Source of the DNA: an uncultured Gammaproteobacteria bacterium
GTDB lineage: Bacteria > Pseudomonadota > Gammaproteobacteria > Eutrophobiales > Eutrophobiaceae
Length of the DNA: 64,000 nt
Reading direction: 5' to 3'
Assembly: GCA_943788815.1 (NCBI GenBank)
Contig: CALSRS010000002.1
Location: 245,062 to 309,061 of the forward strand
Below the pieces are notes generated by a model that saw only the letters and a program-made list of their open reading frames with translations, had not been told where the DNA came from and searched no databases. The translations under genes were made by a program, and so were the position numbers. Positions 39,878 to 49,267 of the stretch are shown here, piece after piece (the first letter of the stretch is position 1; each line of letters begins with the position of its first letter).

Positions 39878-41871
39878 CAGGTATAACCTCTACGGGCCCC
39901 AAGATAATGGTTTCCAATAATCGATTCTATCAGCACAATAACTCCCATCAACACTAACAGTATATGCCATAATTCTATTGAATCCTGCTGAATATTAATG
40001 GGACCTGAATCAGATACACTTACCTGTGGGGCTGAAAGGGCATCCCTCCAGGCCGAAATTGCCTCTATAGTCATAAAAGAAGGCTCAGATTCCCTGACAT
40101 CCGGGTTAACAGCCACCAATGTTTCAGTATCAGAGGTATAGATCTCATAAAATCCCGTCAGGTTCAATTTAATGTCCTGACTGCGGTGAGTTTCTGCGAG
40201 AGATAGTAGATTTGCTCCTTGTGGGTCAATGACCTGTCCTGCAGAAGATCCAGACTGGACCAACTGCAGATAATCTCCAGCTACCTGGTTCTGTATTAAT
40301 TTTTGGTCTCCAGATAGATACTTCCCGGCTTCTGCTACGAAGTTTACAAATACCGGTCTTACTGGCAGGTCATTCTGCCTGTTATCAAGACTGGTGCTCA
40401 GCAGTAAAACCCTACCCGTACCAAATTTTTTCTCAATCACCAAGGGCGAACCATCCTCCAGGGTAACAATAACATCAGCATTGTTTCCAACGTCCAGACC
40501 CAAAAAACGAGTAACATTGATATCTCGCCACCCACTTGTTTCTGCGAGTGCAGGATGACTAAGATCAATAGCCGATACTGTATAGGGTGCAGTGATATCC
40601 GACGCTAAGCGATCGGCTGATACGTCAAAATTAACTACTGGAATTGTATTTTTTTCTGCTGCCCTGGTACCCAGTGCAGCAAAAATAGCACCCCCATTGT
40701 TTAAATACTCAGTAATCACAGGTTCTAATGTTTCGTTCACTAATCCCAGATCATCTATCAAGATCCATGGATACCGTTTTATTATTCGCGGATCCAGTTC
40801 ATTAATCCTCACGGCTTCTATACGATAGCCTTGTTGCCCAGATTCCACAGCAGCTGTTAGATATTTCACAGACAGGGCATCAGTATTTTCAGTCAACAGT
40901 AAAACTGGCTTAGGAGGTGTATTGTCAAGAACGTAATATCGAATATTGTCTTCATCCAGAGAATCATCATTCAAATACTTCGCCACCAAACGGTTTTCGC
41001 CTTCTGGAATCTCATCAATTGAGAATTCAAATATCGTTAAACCTGTATCTGATAATGCTAAAGTTTCCTGGTTAATACTTTCACCATTAAGCATTATTTC
41101 AACACTACCTTCTGCTCCATCATTCTGATAGGTCCTTACTGCGACTTCGATCCCATTTTCAGTATGTACCACGGTATCGATATAGGCATTCACCGCATTA
41201 TCCTGGCTAATTTGATGTAAATTCAAGACCCTTAAATTAGTCTTCAATGCATCGGGCACCAGTTCAGAAAACTTTGATGGTAAGGCGCTTTCCTGAAAAT
41301 CACTGATTAAATGGAGCTCTACCGTCTGTTCTATCTCGCTTACCAATTGGTCTATAGACGCAATGACATTACCCATTTCTAACCTACCAAACCCGGGTTG
41401 CAAGCGCCCCAACACTTGATCAAAATCGAAATTAATCCCCGCGGGGTCCATGAGAACTTCAATAGTATTACTCGCTGCTATTAGTTGAGCAGCGTCATCT
41501 GCTTCCAATTCATTTAAAATTTCAGATACTTTTCCCATCGCCTGATTAAACTGGTCTGAATATTTCATGGAGAACGATGTATCAATTACAATCATATGTA
41601 GGATGGCGCCCTCACCACCTGCTATAACTGGCGGCCGACTAATCAGAGGTTTTGCAAACGCAAATATTAGTAAGCCAAGGAATCCTATACGCAAAGCCAT
41701 TAATAACAAATATTTGAGTTTCTTTTGAATTAAGGTTCGCTTACTGTGCTCCAGCAACATGGCAGAAGGAAACGCATGTCGTTCAGGATTTAATGTATTC
41801 ATCCTGTGCAGCCATATCGGCAATGCAATAGAGAAAAGACCGAGCAAAAATAATGGCGCAATAAGACTCAT
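39877..41871 (-). CDS. BatA-type vWA membrane protein
   Basis: 664 residues. N-terminal BatA segment (about 1-75) with two transmembrane helices, including PLFLLGLFSIALPIWLHRM. A vWA domain (about 90-260) follows with the metal-site motif DTSFSMKYSD intact. A periplasmic beta-rich region (about 260-370), a GATase1/ThuA-like segment (around 380-520; EYLNNGGAIFAALG) and a C-terminal transmembrane helix (about 635-655) complete it. Family members (Bat proteins) work with MoxR ATPases; substrate unknown. Two bases after the DUF58 gene. Confidence 0.88.
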   Translation of the reverse strand: MSLIAPLFLLGLFSIALPIWLHRMNTLNPERHAFPSAMLLEHSKRTLIQKKLKYLLLMALRIGFLGLLIFAFAKPLISRPPVIAGGEGAILHMIVIDTSFSMKYSDQFNQAMGKVSEILNELEADDAAQLIAASNTIEVLMDPAGINFDFDQVLGRLQPGFGRLEMGNVIASIDQLVSEIEQTVELHLISDFQESALPSKFSELVPDALKTNLRVLNLHQISQDNAVNAYIDTVVHTENGIEVAVRTYQNDGAEGSVEIMLNGESINQETLALSDTGLTIFEFSIDEIPEGENRLVAKYLNDDSLDEDNIRYYVLDNTPPKPVLLLTENTDALSVKYLTAAVESGQQGYRIEAVRINELDPRIIKRYPWILIDDLGLVNETLEPVITEYLNNGGAIFAALGTRAAEKNTIPVVNFDVSADRLASDITAPYTVSAIDLSHPALAETSGWRDINVTRFLGLDVGNNADVIVTLEDGSPLVIEKKFGTGRVLLLSTSLDNRQNDLPVRPVFVNFVAEAGKYLSGDQKLIQNQVAGDYLQLVQSGSSAGQVIDPQGANLLSLAETHRSQDIKLNLTGFYEIYTSDTETLVAVNPDVRESEPSFMTIEAISAWRDALSAPQVSVSDSGPINIQQDSIELWHILLVLMGVIVLIESIIGNHYLGARRGYT

Positions 41872-41873
41872 AA

Positions 41874-42785
41874 TTATCTTCGTCTTTGCCTGAACATTAG
41901 ATAGTTACGAAGAGCCTGATCCAGTGGTTCTGATGTATTCACGAGCACATGATCAGCCCCGACACTCTGAGCTGCTTCATTTATCGATAAAATATGGTCC
42001 TGGATTATTTCAGGATAACGATCACGGATAAATTTTCTGGACACTTCCAGTGTTTCGCCAGTTTCAAGATCTTCAATTAAAACATCATCTTTAAAACCTG
42101 GATTAAGTTCACCCGGGTCAAGTAATTGAAATAAAATAATATCCTGACCTTTGAACGCAAGCGGTCTGACATTCTCAATCATTTCTTGTGCGTTACTATA
42201 AAAATCTGAAATCACTACAACCATGCCTCGCCGTTTCGAATATTCACTAAAGTGTTGAAATGGTTTGCCCAGATCAGTTCCATGCGATGCTTCAGCCTTA
42301 TCTATGGCATGTAATACTCCCATCAACCTGCCGCTTCGGGTTGATGGCGCCCGGTACTCAACGATACCTTCATCAAAGATAATACAACCAACAGCATCAT
42401 GCTGTTGTGATGCCATAAAAGCCAGACTGGCCGCCAGGTATTTTCCATACTGAAACTTGTTGATATCTGTCGAACCGTAAGACATGGAAGCACTGGAATC
42501 CAGTAGCAACATCATATGACTATTGGTTTCTCCCAGATATCGTTTGATGTAGGTTTTTTCACTTCTGGCGTAAACATTCCAGTCCACATATCTCAGGTCG
42601 TCTCCTTCTACATATGGGCGATATTCTGCAAATTCCTGACTGAACCCAAATTGAGGTGAACGATGCAATCCAATTAAAAACCCTTCCACAACTGCCCGTG
42701 CCACCAGTTCAAGGTTAGACAGTCCTGCCAATACATCTGGTTGTAATAAGCGGGCAGGTCCTGATTTAGGTAGTGTTGAATTCAC
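41874..42785 (-). CDS. DUF58 domain protein (vWA-like)
   Basis: 303-residue cytoplasmic protein. The DUF58 signature is clear: PYVEGDDLRYVDWNVYARSE, followed by the vWA-like metal site LLLDSSASMSYG with DxSxS intact, and a second vWA strand VVVISDFYSN. DUF58 proteins are almost always encoded next to MoxR ATPases and are thought to be their adaptors. Four bases after moxR, two before the BatA-like gene. Confidence 0.93.
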   Translation of the reverse strand: MNSTLPKSGPARLLQPDVLAGLSNLELVARAVVEGFLIGLHRSPQFGFSQEFAEYRPYVEGDDLRYVDWNVYARSEKTYIKRYLGETNSHMMLLLDSSASMSYGSTDINKFQYGKYLAASLAFMASQQHDAVGCIIFDEGIVEYRAPSTRSGRLMGVLHAIDKAEASHGTDLGKPFQHFSEYSKRRGMVVVISDFYSNAQEMIENVRPLAFKGQDIILFQLLDPGELNPGFKDDVLIEDLETGETLEVSRKFIRDRYPEIIQDHILSINEAAQSVGADHVLVNTSEPLDQALRNYLMFRQRRR

Positions 42786-42789
42786 GGTT

Positions 42790-43815
42790 TCAGGACTTCA
42801 CATGATCCAGCATAGAACGTAAAACGTCATCTACAGTCGTACCATCGGATTCAGCGTGGTAATTAGTAAGCACTCTGTGTCTTAGTACCGGCAATGCAGT
42901 TGCAGCGATATCATCATTACTGACATGATAGCGACCTTGTAACAAGGCATTCGCCTTGGCTGCTAGTGTCAGAAACATGGTCGCCCTGACGCTGGCACCA
43001 AAATTAACGTATTTCCTCACAGCATCGGGGGCAGCCGGATCTTGGGGACGTGTCGCCCTCACGAGATTGACCGCGTACCGGTTAACTGAATCAGATACTG
43101 GAACCTGTCTAACCAACCATTGGAATTTGAGGATATCTTCTGCATTGGTGCAGACATCTACCTCAGGCATATCTACACGAGTGGTGTAACGGTTTACAAC
43201 GGCCAGTTCATCATCACCGCTTAAATAGTCCAGTACTACATTAAATAAAAACCGGTCCAATTGTGCTTCAGGTAATGGATAGGTGCCTTCCAGTTCAATG
43301 GGATTTTGGGTTGCCAGCACCAGAAACGGAGGATCCAATGTATGGATTTTACCTCTCACCGTTACTGACTTTTCCTGCATGGCCTCAAGCAGGGCTGACT
43401 GGGTCTTGGGTGGTGTTCGATTGATCTCATCCGCAAGCAGTACGTTAGCAAAAATAGGACCCGGGACAAATGTCCAGGTTTTGTGACCAGTGGTTGAATC
43501 CTCTTCAATAATATCCGTTCCAGTCACATCCGTAGGCATTAAGTCTGGCGTAAACTGAATACGTTTATAGCTCAGGCCCAATGCATTCGCCAGCGTTCTT
43601 ACCAATAGTGTCTTTGCCGTGCCTGGCATACCGGTGATCAGGCAATGTCCACCGACCAGTAAGGTAGTTAGCAAATTTTCAACTACTTCGTCCTGTCCAA
43701 CAATGACCTTACGTACCTCAACCCGGATACGATCCATGGTAGATCTGAAGGACTCAACCAGTGGTCTGACCTCTTCTGAATCCAGCGCCCCCGAATTTAT
43801 ATTATCTTCTGACAT
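42790..43815 (-). CDS. MoxR family AAA+ ATPase
   Basis: 341-residue chaperone-like ATPase. Walker A GMPGTAKTLLV, Walker B LLADEINRTPPKTQSALLEA, sensor 1 LATQNPIELEGTYPLPEAQ, arginine-finger region LDRF, and the C-terminal lid with RATRPQDPAAPDAVRKYV. All catalytic residues intact. MoxR proteins remodel or activate partner complexes with vWA proteins (methanol dehydrogenase activation, Bat systems, RavA-ViaA). Here it is the fifth of eight genes and the only ATPase, so it probably powers the whole set. Confidence 0.96.
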   Translation of the reverse strand: MSEDNINSGALDSEEVRPLVESFRSTMDRIRVEVRKVIVGQDEVVENLLTTLLVGGHCLITGMPGTAKTLLVRTLANALGLSYKRIQFTPDLMPTDVTGTDIIEEDSTTGHKTWTFVPGPIFANVLLADEINRTPPKTQSALLEAMQEKSVTVRGKIHTLDPPFLVLATQNPIELEGTYPLPEAQLDRFLFNVVLDYLSGDDELAVVNRYTTRVDMPEVDVCTNAEDILKFQWLVRQVPVSDSVNRYAVNLVRATRPQDPAAPDAVRKYVNFGASVRATMFLTLAAKANALLQGRYHVSNDDIAATALPVLRHRVLTNYHAESDGTTVDDVLRSMLDHVKS

Positions 43816-43837
43816 GAGTTTTCAAATCTCCTTATCG

Positions 43838-46141
43838 TTATTGAGTTCTTGTTGTTTCTAATAATAATTTTTGTGCAGGCCGATAATGCGGTGCAATTTC
43901 AAGTGCAGACAATACATTTTTTCTGGCATCATCATATTGCTGTAAAAAATAATTGGCATTTGCAATGCGGTAAAAAGCTGCCGCCTTGTCATGGGGTTCC
44001 ATCGCCAGAGCAACCTTGTACTCTGTTAATGCCAGAGTATAGTCACCTTCCTCCAGCAACCAGTCTCCCAGTGTACTATGCAATTCAACATCAAATGGAT
44101 CAACCATGTTTAAGGAATCAAGTACGTCAATTGCCTCTGTTTTCCTGTCTCTATGATATAACTTATTTGCTAACAACCAGATTGCTTCGGGGGCGTATCC
44201 CCCATTTTGCCAGTACTCATGTAAAGTATTTAATTCGGCATTGTCATCACCAAGCTTGGAGTGTGCCCTTGCCATGAATAGAAATGGGCTATCACTTTCC
44301 ACATACTCCGGGAAAATCTCAATTGCATCACCCGCTGCCTTCAATGTGTCCTGCCATTTCTCTTCAGCAAGTGCCTTAACGGCTCGCTGATGGAGTGTTT
44401 TCCATTGACCCAGATGACCTAGCAAATCACCAAACTCCTCGAAGATGAAATCATCAAACCGTTCATCAAATTCTTCAGGAGTAATGCCAAGCACACGTCT
44501 GACTGTTTGACCTGTATCAATACCATTTTTAAATTCAGCTAACATCCCCACAATCTTGTCAAAACCAAATTCACGCGCAACGAATTCACATACCAAACCC
44601 GCCTGCATATAAGAAACGATAACCTGTTCGTCATAACTGGGACGGATGAAGCCGCCATCTAATTCAGCAATGGGCAGAAATTTGTCATCGGCCATTGCAT
44701 CGAGCACATTGACAGGTATTCTGATTCCCTTAATAGGTCCATACCGCCACTCCTCAAAAACAGAAATTCCCTCACTGTACCACCGGGGAATCAGATGATC
44801 AGTTGCCTCCAAAGTGAATACATGCGCCAGTTCATGCCAAAATGTTGTTCCCCAATGGTACTCATTATCAGGATGATCTGTGGGTGAATCCATTGCGAAC
44901 AAATAACCAAACGTTGCACCAAGAATGCCAACACCAGGCATACCGATAGTACGCACAACGAAATCATCATGATTAGGATAAATTTCAATTATCACTGGCT
45001 CTTTTAAATCAAATTGGTATCGCTTGGTAAATTCTCTGATGCCCTGTTCCGCCAGTTTTTCTGCATAGGGTCTCAGTACACCACTCTCATCCTTATGAAG
45101 ACGAAAAGTAATCCTCGGAAAAGTATTTTCAGTTGGGACCTCAGGAATATTAATTAAATCATAGTCATCAAATGTATCTAGCAACCTCAACGAATTTACA
45201 GTCTTGGGATTATATGGATCACCGCCATAGGCAATTTCCAGATGCTGTCTGGCCCTGGTCACCTGATTATCTCTTAACAAATTAATCCCCAGTTCCATAT
45301 GCGCAACCCAGTGGTCTGGCTCTATCTCAACAGCCGTGCTGAACAATTCAATCGCTTCACGATAACGCCGTGATATCCAGAAAAAATAACCAGGAATTGC
45401 GTAAATATCGCCGTAACCGGGACTCATTTCCAGGGCCCTGGTGATCCATTCCGACTCGGACTCTCCCTCCAGCAAGTCCATACTGGCAAATAAAGCAAAG
45501 ACCTCCAGTGGCGGTATCTCATTTTCCTGGGCAAGCGTTTCAGCCTCATTGAGTAATTCCACAGCCTTAAACATCTCTGTTGCTTCCATCGCCATACGGG
45601 CGAGTAATAAAAACGCCTGATAGCGCGCACCTGCGGCAGCATTCTCGTTATTTAGGACCTGATCAATATATTTTCTGGCATCTGATTCAAACCGTTCTAC
45701 CAAGGCCTTGGCTGCACCAATCTGAGCAAAGCTATTATCGGGTTCATGTAATAAGGCTTCCTGAAAAAGCTCTAATGCAGTCTGGTATTGATAGGTTTGC
45801 ATAAATAATTCACCCCAACGTACTCTCATCAGGGCATTTTCAGGATCAGATTTAACCGCATTTTGAAACAGGGTATTGGCATTTTTTATATCACCAATTG
45901 CCCAACTACTCTCAGCCTGGACCAACATGTCAGCTGAGGAAGAAATTAATTGCCGGTAACATTGTCGAGCCTGTATGCGTTCTCCACGAAAATGTAAATC
46001 ATCACACTGATCTAATTCGGGATTTGACAGGGCACCGTAATGAATAGCACGTGCCGTTGCCTCATTTGCAAGAACCAATACCCACGTAAATAATAGTGCT
46101 GTAGTCGAATATCGGATAAACATGGACACCCGGGATATCAT
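43838..46141 (-). CDS. Exported TPR protein with gluzincin metallopeptidase domain
   Basis: 767 residues: signal peptide (about 7-29), N-terminal TPR array (about 50-320), a peptidase-MA-type gluzincin domain (about 360-560) with the zinc motif WHELAHVF (HExxH near residue 435) and downstream Glu in EGISVFEEWR, then a second TPR block (about 590-760). Intact metal ligands suggest an active periplasmic metallopeptidase held by TPRs to a protein partner. Starts within the stop of the caspase-like gene (ATGA) and ends 22 bases before moxR. Such proteins occur near MoxR loci, but substrates are unknown. Confidence 0.85.
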   Translation of the reverse strand: MISRVSMFIRYSTTALLFTWVLVLANEATARAIHYGALSNPELDQCDDLHFRGERIQARQCYRQLISSSADMLVQAESSWAIGDIKNANTLFQNAVKSDPENALMRVRWGELFMQTYQYQTALELFQEALLHEPDNSFAQIGAAKALVERFESDARKYIDQVLNNENAAAGARYQAFLLLARMAMEATEMFKAVELLNEAETLAQENEIPPLEVFALFASMDLLEGESESEWITRALEMSPGYGDIYAIPGYFFWISRRYREAIELFSTAVEIEPDHWVAHMELGINLLRDNQVTRARQHLEIAYGGDPYNPKTVNSLRLLDTFDDYDLINIPEVPTENTFPRITFRLHKDESGVLRPYAEKLAEQGIREFTKRYQFDLKEPVIIEIYPNHDDFVVRTIGMPGVGILGATFGYLFAMDSPTDHPDNEYHWGTTFWHELAHVFTLEATDHLIPRWYSEGISVFEEWRYGPIKGIRIPVNVLDAMADDKFLPIAELDGGFIRPSYDEQVIVSYMQAGLVCEFVAREFGFDKIVGMLAEFKNGIDTGQTVRRVLGITPEEFDERFDDFIFEEFGDLLGHLGQWKTLHQRAVKALAEEKWQDTLKAAGDAIEIFPEYVESDSPFLFMARAHSKLGDDNAELNTLHEYWQNGGYAPEAIWLLANKLYHRDRKTEAIDVLDSLNMVDPFDVELHSTLGDWLLEEGDYTLALTEYKVALAMEPHDKAAAFYRIANANYFLQQYDDARKNVLSALEIAPHYRPAQKLLLETTRTQ

Positions 46142-47037
46142 TCCTGATTTTCTCCACTTATTTGATCTATTTTTTCCTGTACTGTGGAGAGATCAATCAT
46201 CAATATCTGTAACTGGCTTAGAAATTCATCCTGCAACAATTCACCTTTCTTAAGTTGCAGTTCTTCGATTTTAATATCAATTTCACCACGCTCTGTAAGA
46301 AATTTTGTTAATTCAGGATTTTCATCCTCTGTTCTGTCTCTTAGTAATCGAGCAATTACAAATTGGCCTGCGTAATCACCAGATAATTGAGGGTGTTCTG
46401 TTGCAAGTTGACCTTGGTCTTCAAAGTAATCCGTGACCATTCGTTCAGCGTAATCAAACGCCTCCTTTACAGTAATTGCATTATTTTTATTAATATCTGC
46501 AGCGCTATTCTCTATGGCCTCAAAGAAGTAAGCACCAAACCTGGTAGCAAGCCTTTCATTTCCATTTCGAGTTGCAGTAATGACCACTCGATCTTCGTTC
46601 TTCAATTGCTCATTAATAGCGCCACTGGCACTACTGGTATTCACCAACAACTGAACCTTCGCTGGCAATGCATTCATAACATCCTTAATATGTTTACCAG
46701 TTATATCGGGCCCCGGGATATTAAATTTATATTCAAAACCGTCATAGCTCCCATGCCCTATTAGAAACACTGCAATTCGATCTTCGTGTGTCATTGTTGA
46801 TGCTAATTGACTGAAATGATCAAGAATTGATTCTCTTGTAGCGTCCTCCCCGGAAAAATATCGAATCAACGGGTTTTGGGTTACAGACTCCGAAGCAATA
46901 TTTACACGGCGAGCCTGTTCAGAAAACTGCTGAGCATAGTCACTGGTTCCATCCAGCCCTTGAATTATTGTGATGTGGAGTTCTGCAGACGTCATTAACG
47001 GCAACATCAAAACTAGCGATAGAATTACACGACTCAT
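46138..47037 (-). CDS. Exported caspase/legumain-like (C13-type) protein, catalytic Cys replaced
   Basis: 299 residues from ATG at 47037, which overlaps the stop of the upstream gene as TGATG; a TTG five codons earlier gives a longer frame but is less likely. A signal peptide (MSRVILSLVLMLPLMTSA) leads to a caspase-fold domain (about 20-215) with the His motif FLIGHGSYDG (His95). Where clan CD enzymes carry the nucleophile, this protein reads LLVNTSSASGA, with serine (about Ser135) in place of cysteine. It ends with a Glu-rich coiled coil (about 235-298). It is therefore a likely inactive or serine-using homologue. Family assignment rests on motifs and context. Confidence 0.65.
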   Translation of the reverse strand: MSRVILSLVLMLPLMTSAELHITIIQGLDGTSDYAQQFSEQARRVNIASESVTQNPLIRYFSGEDATRESILDHFSQLASTMTHEDRIAVFLIGHGSYDGFEYKFNIPGPDITGKHIKDVMNALPAKVQLLVNTSSASGAINEQLKNEDRVVITATRNGNERLATRFGAYFFEAIENSAADINKNNAITVKEAFDYAERMVTDYFEDQGQLATEHPQLSGDYAGQFVIARLLRDRTEDENPELTKFLTERGEIDIKIEELQLKKGELLQDEFLSQLQILMIDLSTVQEKIDQISGENQE

Positions 47038-49265
47038 CAAATTGTATTCCAACGTCGTCTAAGCAACCATTCAGTTGCTTTAAAAAGAAATAACAGTATA
47101 AAAATTAATGGAGCATCCCATAAAGGACTAATCTCTCTTTGTGTTATACCCGCGGCAGAAAATTCAATAGCACTTAATAGCTCATCTAGTTCGTCTTGAT
47201 TCCAATATCGCCCGCCAGTAGCATCTGCAAGTTGCTGTAAAAGCATGTGGTTAGCCCTTAAAGAAAAATATTCTGCCTTTCCTGCATCATGATAAATGGC
47301 TATTCTTGCTGAAGCTATAGGTTCATTGTCACGACGTGTTATGGTTTCTATATCATATAAGCCAGATGTATCTGCACGAAATTCACCCGTCATCAGGTCA
47401 GGGATGTCCTGTGATGGATGCAGTTCCACTGTCATGGCTTCACCTGTTTGTGGAGTAACGATTGCTGTTAATTTTAATTCCCGTTCAGGTTCATAATTTT
47501 CATCCCTGATTTCAGTCTTTATACTGATTTGATCACCTGTTACCTGGCTCGTCATAAAAAATCTTCCAGGCGTATCAATCACAAGTTCTCGTAGTAATTG
47601 GCGCCAGAAGGTCTCATGACTTTGATCTTCCAGGGGCATGCTCATCTGCCATCGCCAGGTACCCCCAGTTGCAAAAATATAACTGGATCCGCGCCCGTAT
47701 GGTTGATTAACCAGAAGTGGATGATTTTCACCATTGACATCAATGGTCAGTAAAGTGCTGGCAGCAGGTTTTAGCTCGCCGATTAACTGGTAATCTGCAA
47801 TCTCAGGTAATTCTTGCCATGCCTTACGGTTATTATTTATGTCCTGATCAAATTTCAGCATAGGTGAGTGCAGTCCTGCCGCTGTGAGTTCAACTTTCGC
47901 CTTTTCGCGTATGAATTTACCATTGCTCTGGCTCAACCTGGCAGGTAGGGCTTCATATATTAGAGAATTTTCCCATCCTCCACTGCCCAGGCCATTAAGC
48001 CCGGCAATCATTAACAGGCTCCCACCCCGTTCACTTACAAAATCGTGGACCATCTGTTGTTGTTCGGGAGTAAATGATGCTGCCTCGATACTGCCAATAA
48101 TCAAGGCATTGTATTTAAAGAGTTCTGCCTTCGTTAAAGGAAAGCCTTCCACAAGCTCATCAGGGCTACTAATGCCTTGCCTGTAAAATTTGTTCTGACT
48201 GACGCGTAATAAGCTAACCAGATCTATGCTTTGATCCTTATCCATCGCACGGCGGATAAATTTATATTCCCACCGCGGCTCGCCTTCAATGTATAACACC
48301 TTATATTTTTCTTCCTTGACATTAACCACGCGCGATTGATGATTGTTTTCAGTGATCTGTTCACCTTCCCAGGGATCCAGTGAAAACCTCAAATGTCTGT
48401 ATCCAGTGTCTGAAACAGGAATATCTATCCATGCTGTAGAAATTTTATTTCCCTCGTCCAATTCCAGATCATGACTCATAATTATATTGTCATTATCATA
48501 AATCTTTAGCCTGGCCTGACCGGGCTTGTCATGGCGCACGGCAACTCGTGCAGCTAATATTGTCCCAGGCAATGCCTGCCCCGGTAATGTCACTTCCTGA
48601 AGTTCAAGATCCTCCTCTATCTCTTCTTGCCCGACACCGATCGCATGTACAGGGACATTAAAACTTGCAAGCTCTGCTAACTGGTCCTGTGTCAAGGCTC
48701 CGGCATTATCAGCACCATCAGAAACCAAAACAATCGCGCCAAGTGGTGTGGAACGCGACATACTGAGTACCTGCCTGACAGAATTACCCAGCAATGTCAT
48801 TTGTTCTGGAGACGGTAATGTTTCGTATGATTCAGTAGGGTTTGCATCGTGTGCAAACGTAAAACGCGAGATCTGATAATGATCCTGAAGTGCGGAAATT
48901 GCATCATTATCAATAACCGTCAATGCCTCCTGCATCCTTGAGCCATCGGCTTGCGAATAAGTCATGCTTTGCGATGTGTCCAGCATAATAGCGATAACAT
49001 TGTCACCTGCCCTGAGCTTTTCAGTCATGATCGCTGGTTGCCAGAGGACGACCAGTACTACAAGCACCATACAAAGCTGCAAACCCCAAATACAAAACAG
49101 TTGTGGTAGACGCAATGTAGTCCGTTTGGCAAGTAACATGACCGAAATCGTAATTAATATGACAACAAAACTTGCTATCGCAATCCAAACTGGCCACTCC
49201 CGTGCAAATATTAATTCACCCTGGTCATAGACTATCTGTGGATATTTTAATAAGTAATCGAGCAT
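47037..49265 (-). CDS. Membrane protein with vWA and GATase1-like domains
   Basis: 742 residues. Two N-terminal transmembrane helices (about 25-45, 57-78), a vWA domain (about 85-250) with intact metal site MLDTSQSMTYS and second motif LVSDGADNAG, a beta-rich periplasmic part, and a GATase1/ThuA-like domain (about 330-560; FVSERGGSLLMIAG, ATGGTWRWQM). The C-terminus has another beta domain and a last helix (about 715-735). Similar vWA plus glutamine-amidotransferase-like proteins are regular partners of MoxR/DUF58/DUF4159. No catalytic Cys is seen in the GATase-like part, so it is probably a binding module. Two bases after DUF4159. Confidence 0.87.
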   Translation of the reverse strand: MLDYLLKYPQIVYDQGELIFAREWPVWIAIASFVVILITISVMLLAKRTTLRLPQLFCIWGLQLCMVLVVLVVLWQPAIMTEKLRAGDNVIAIMLDTSQSMTYSQADGSRMQEALTVIDNDAISALQDHYQISRFTFAHDANPTESYETLPSPEQMTLLGNSVRQVLSMSRSTPLGAIVLVSDGADNAGALTQDQLAELASFNVPVHAIGVGQEEIEEDLELQEVTLPGQALPGTILAARVAVRHDKPGQARLKIYDNDNIIMSHDLELDEGNKISTAWIDIPVSDTGYRHLRFSLDPWEGEQITENNHQSRVVNVKEEKYKVLYIEGEPRWEYKFIRRAMDKDQSIDLVSLLRVSQNKFYRQGISSPDELVEGFPLTKAELFKYNALIIGSIEAASFTPEQQQMVHDFVSERGGSLLMIAGLNGLGSGGWENSLIYEALPARLSQSNGKFIREKAKVELTAAGLHSPMLKFDQDINNNRKAWQELPEIADYQLIGELKPAASTLLTIDVNGENHPLLVNQPYGRGSSYIFATGGTWRWQMSMPLEDQSHETFWRQLLRELVIDTPGRFFMTSQVTGDQISIKTEIRDENYEPERELKLTAIVTPQTGEAMTVELHPSQDIPDLMTGEFRADTSGLYDIETITRRDNEPIASARIAIYHDAGKAEYFSLRANHMLLQQLADATGGRYWNQDELDELLSAIEFSAAGITQREISPLWDAPLIFILLFLFKATEWLLRRRWNTI

Positions 49266-49267
49266 GT

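Noticed and set aside
43849..44277. 142-residue plus-strand frame opposite the TPR-gluzincin gene
   Set aside because: Antisense shadow; His/Gln-rich translation reflects TPR coding on the other strand.
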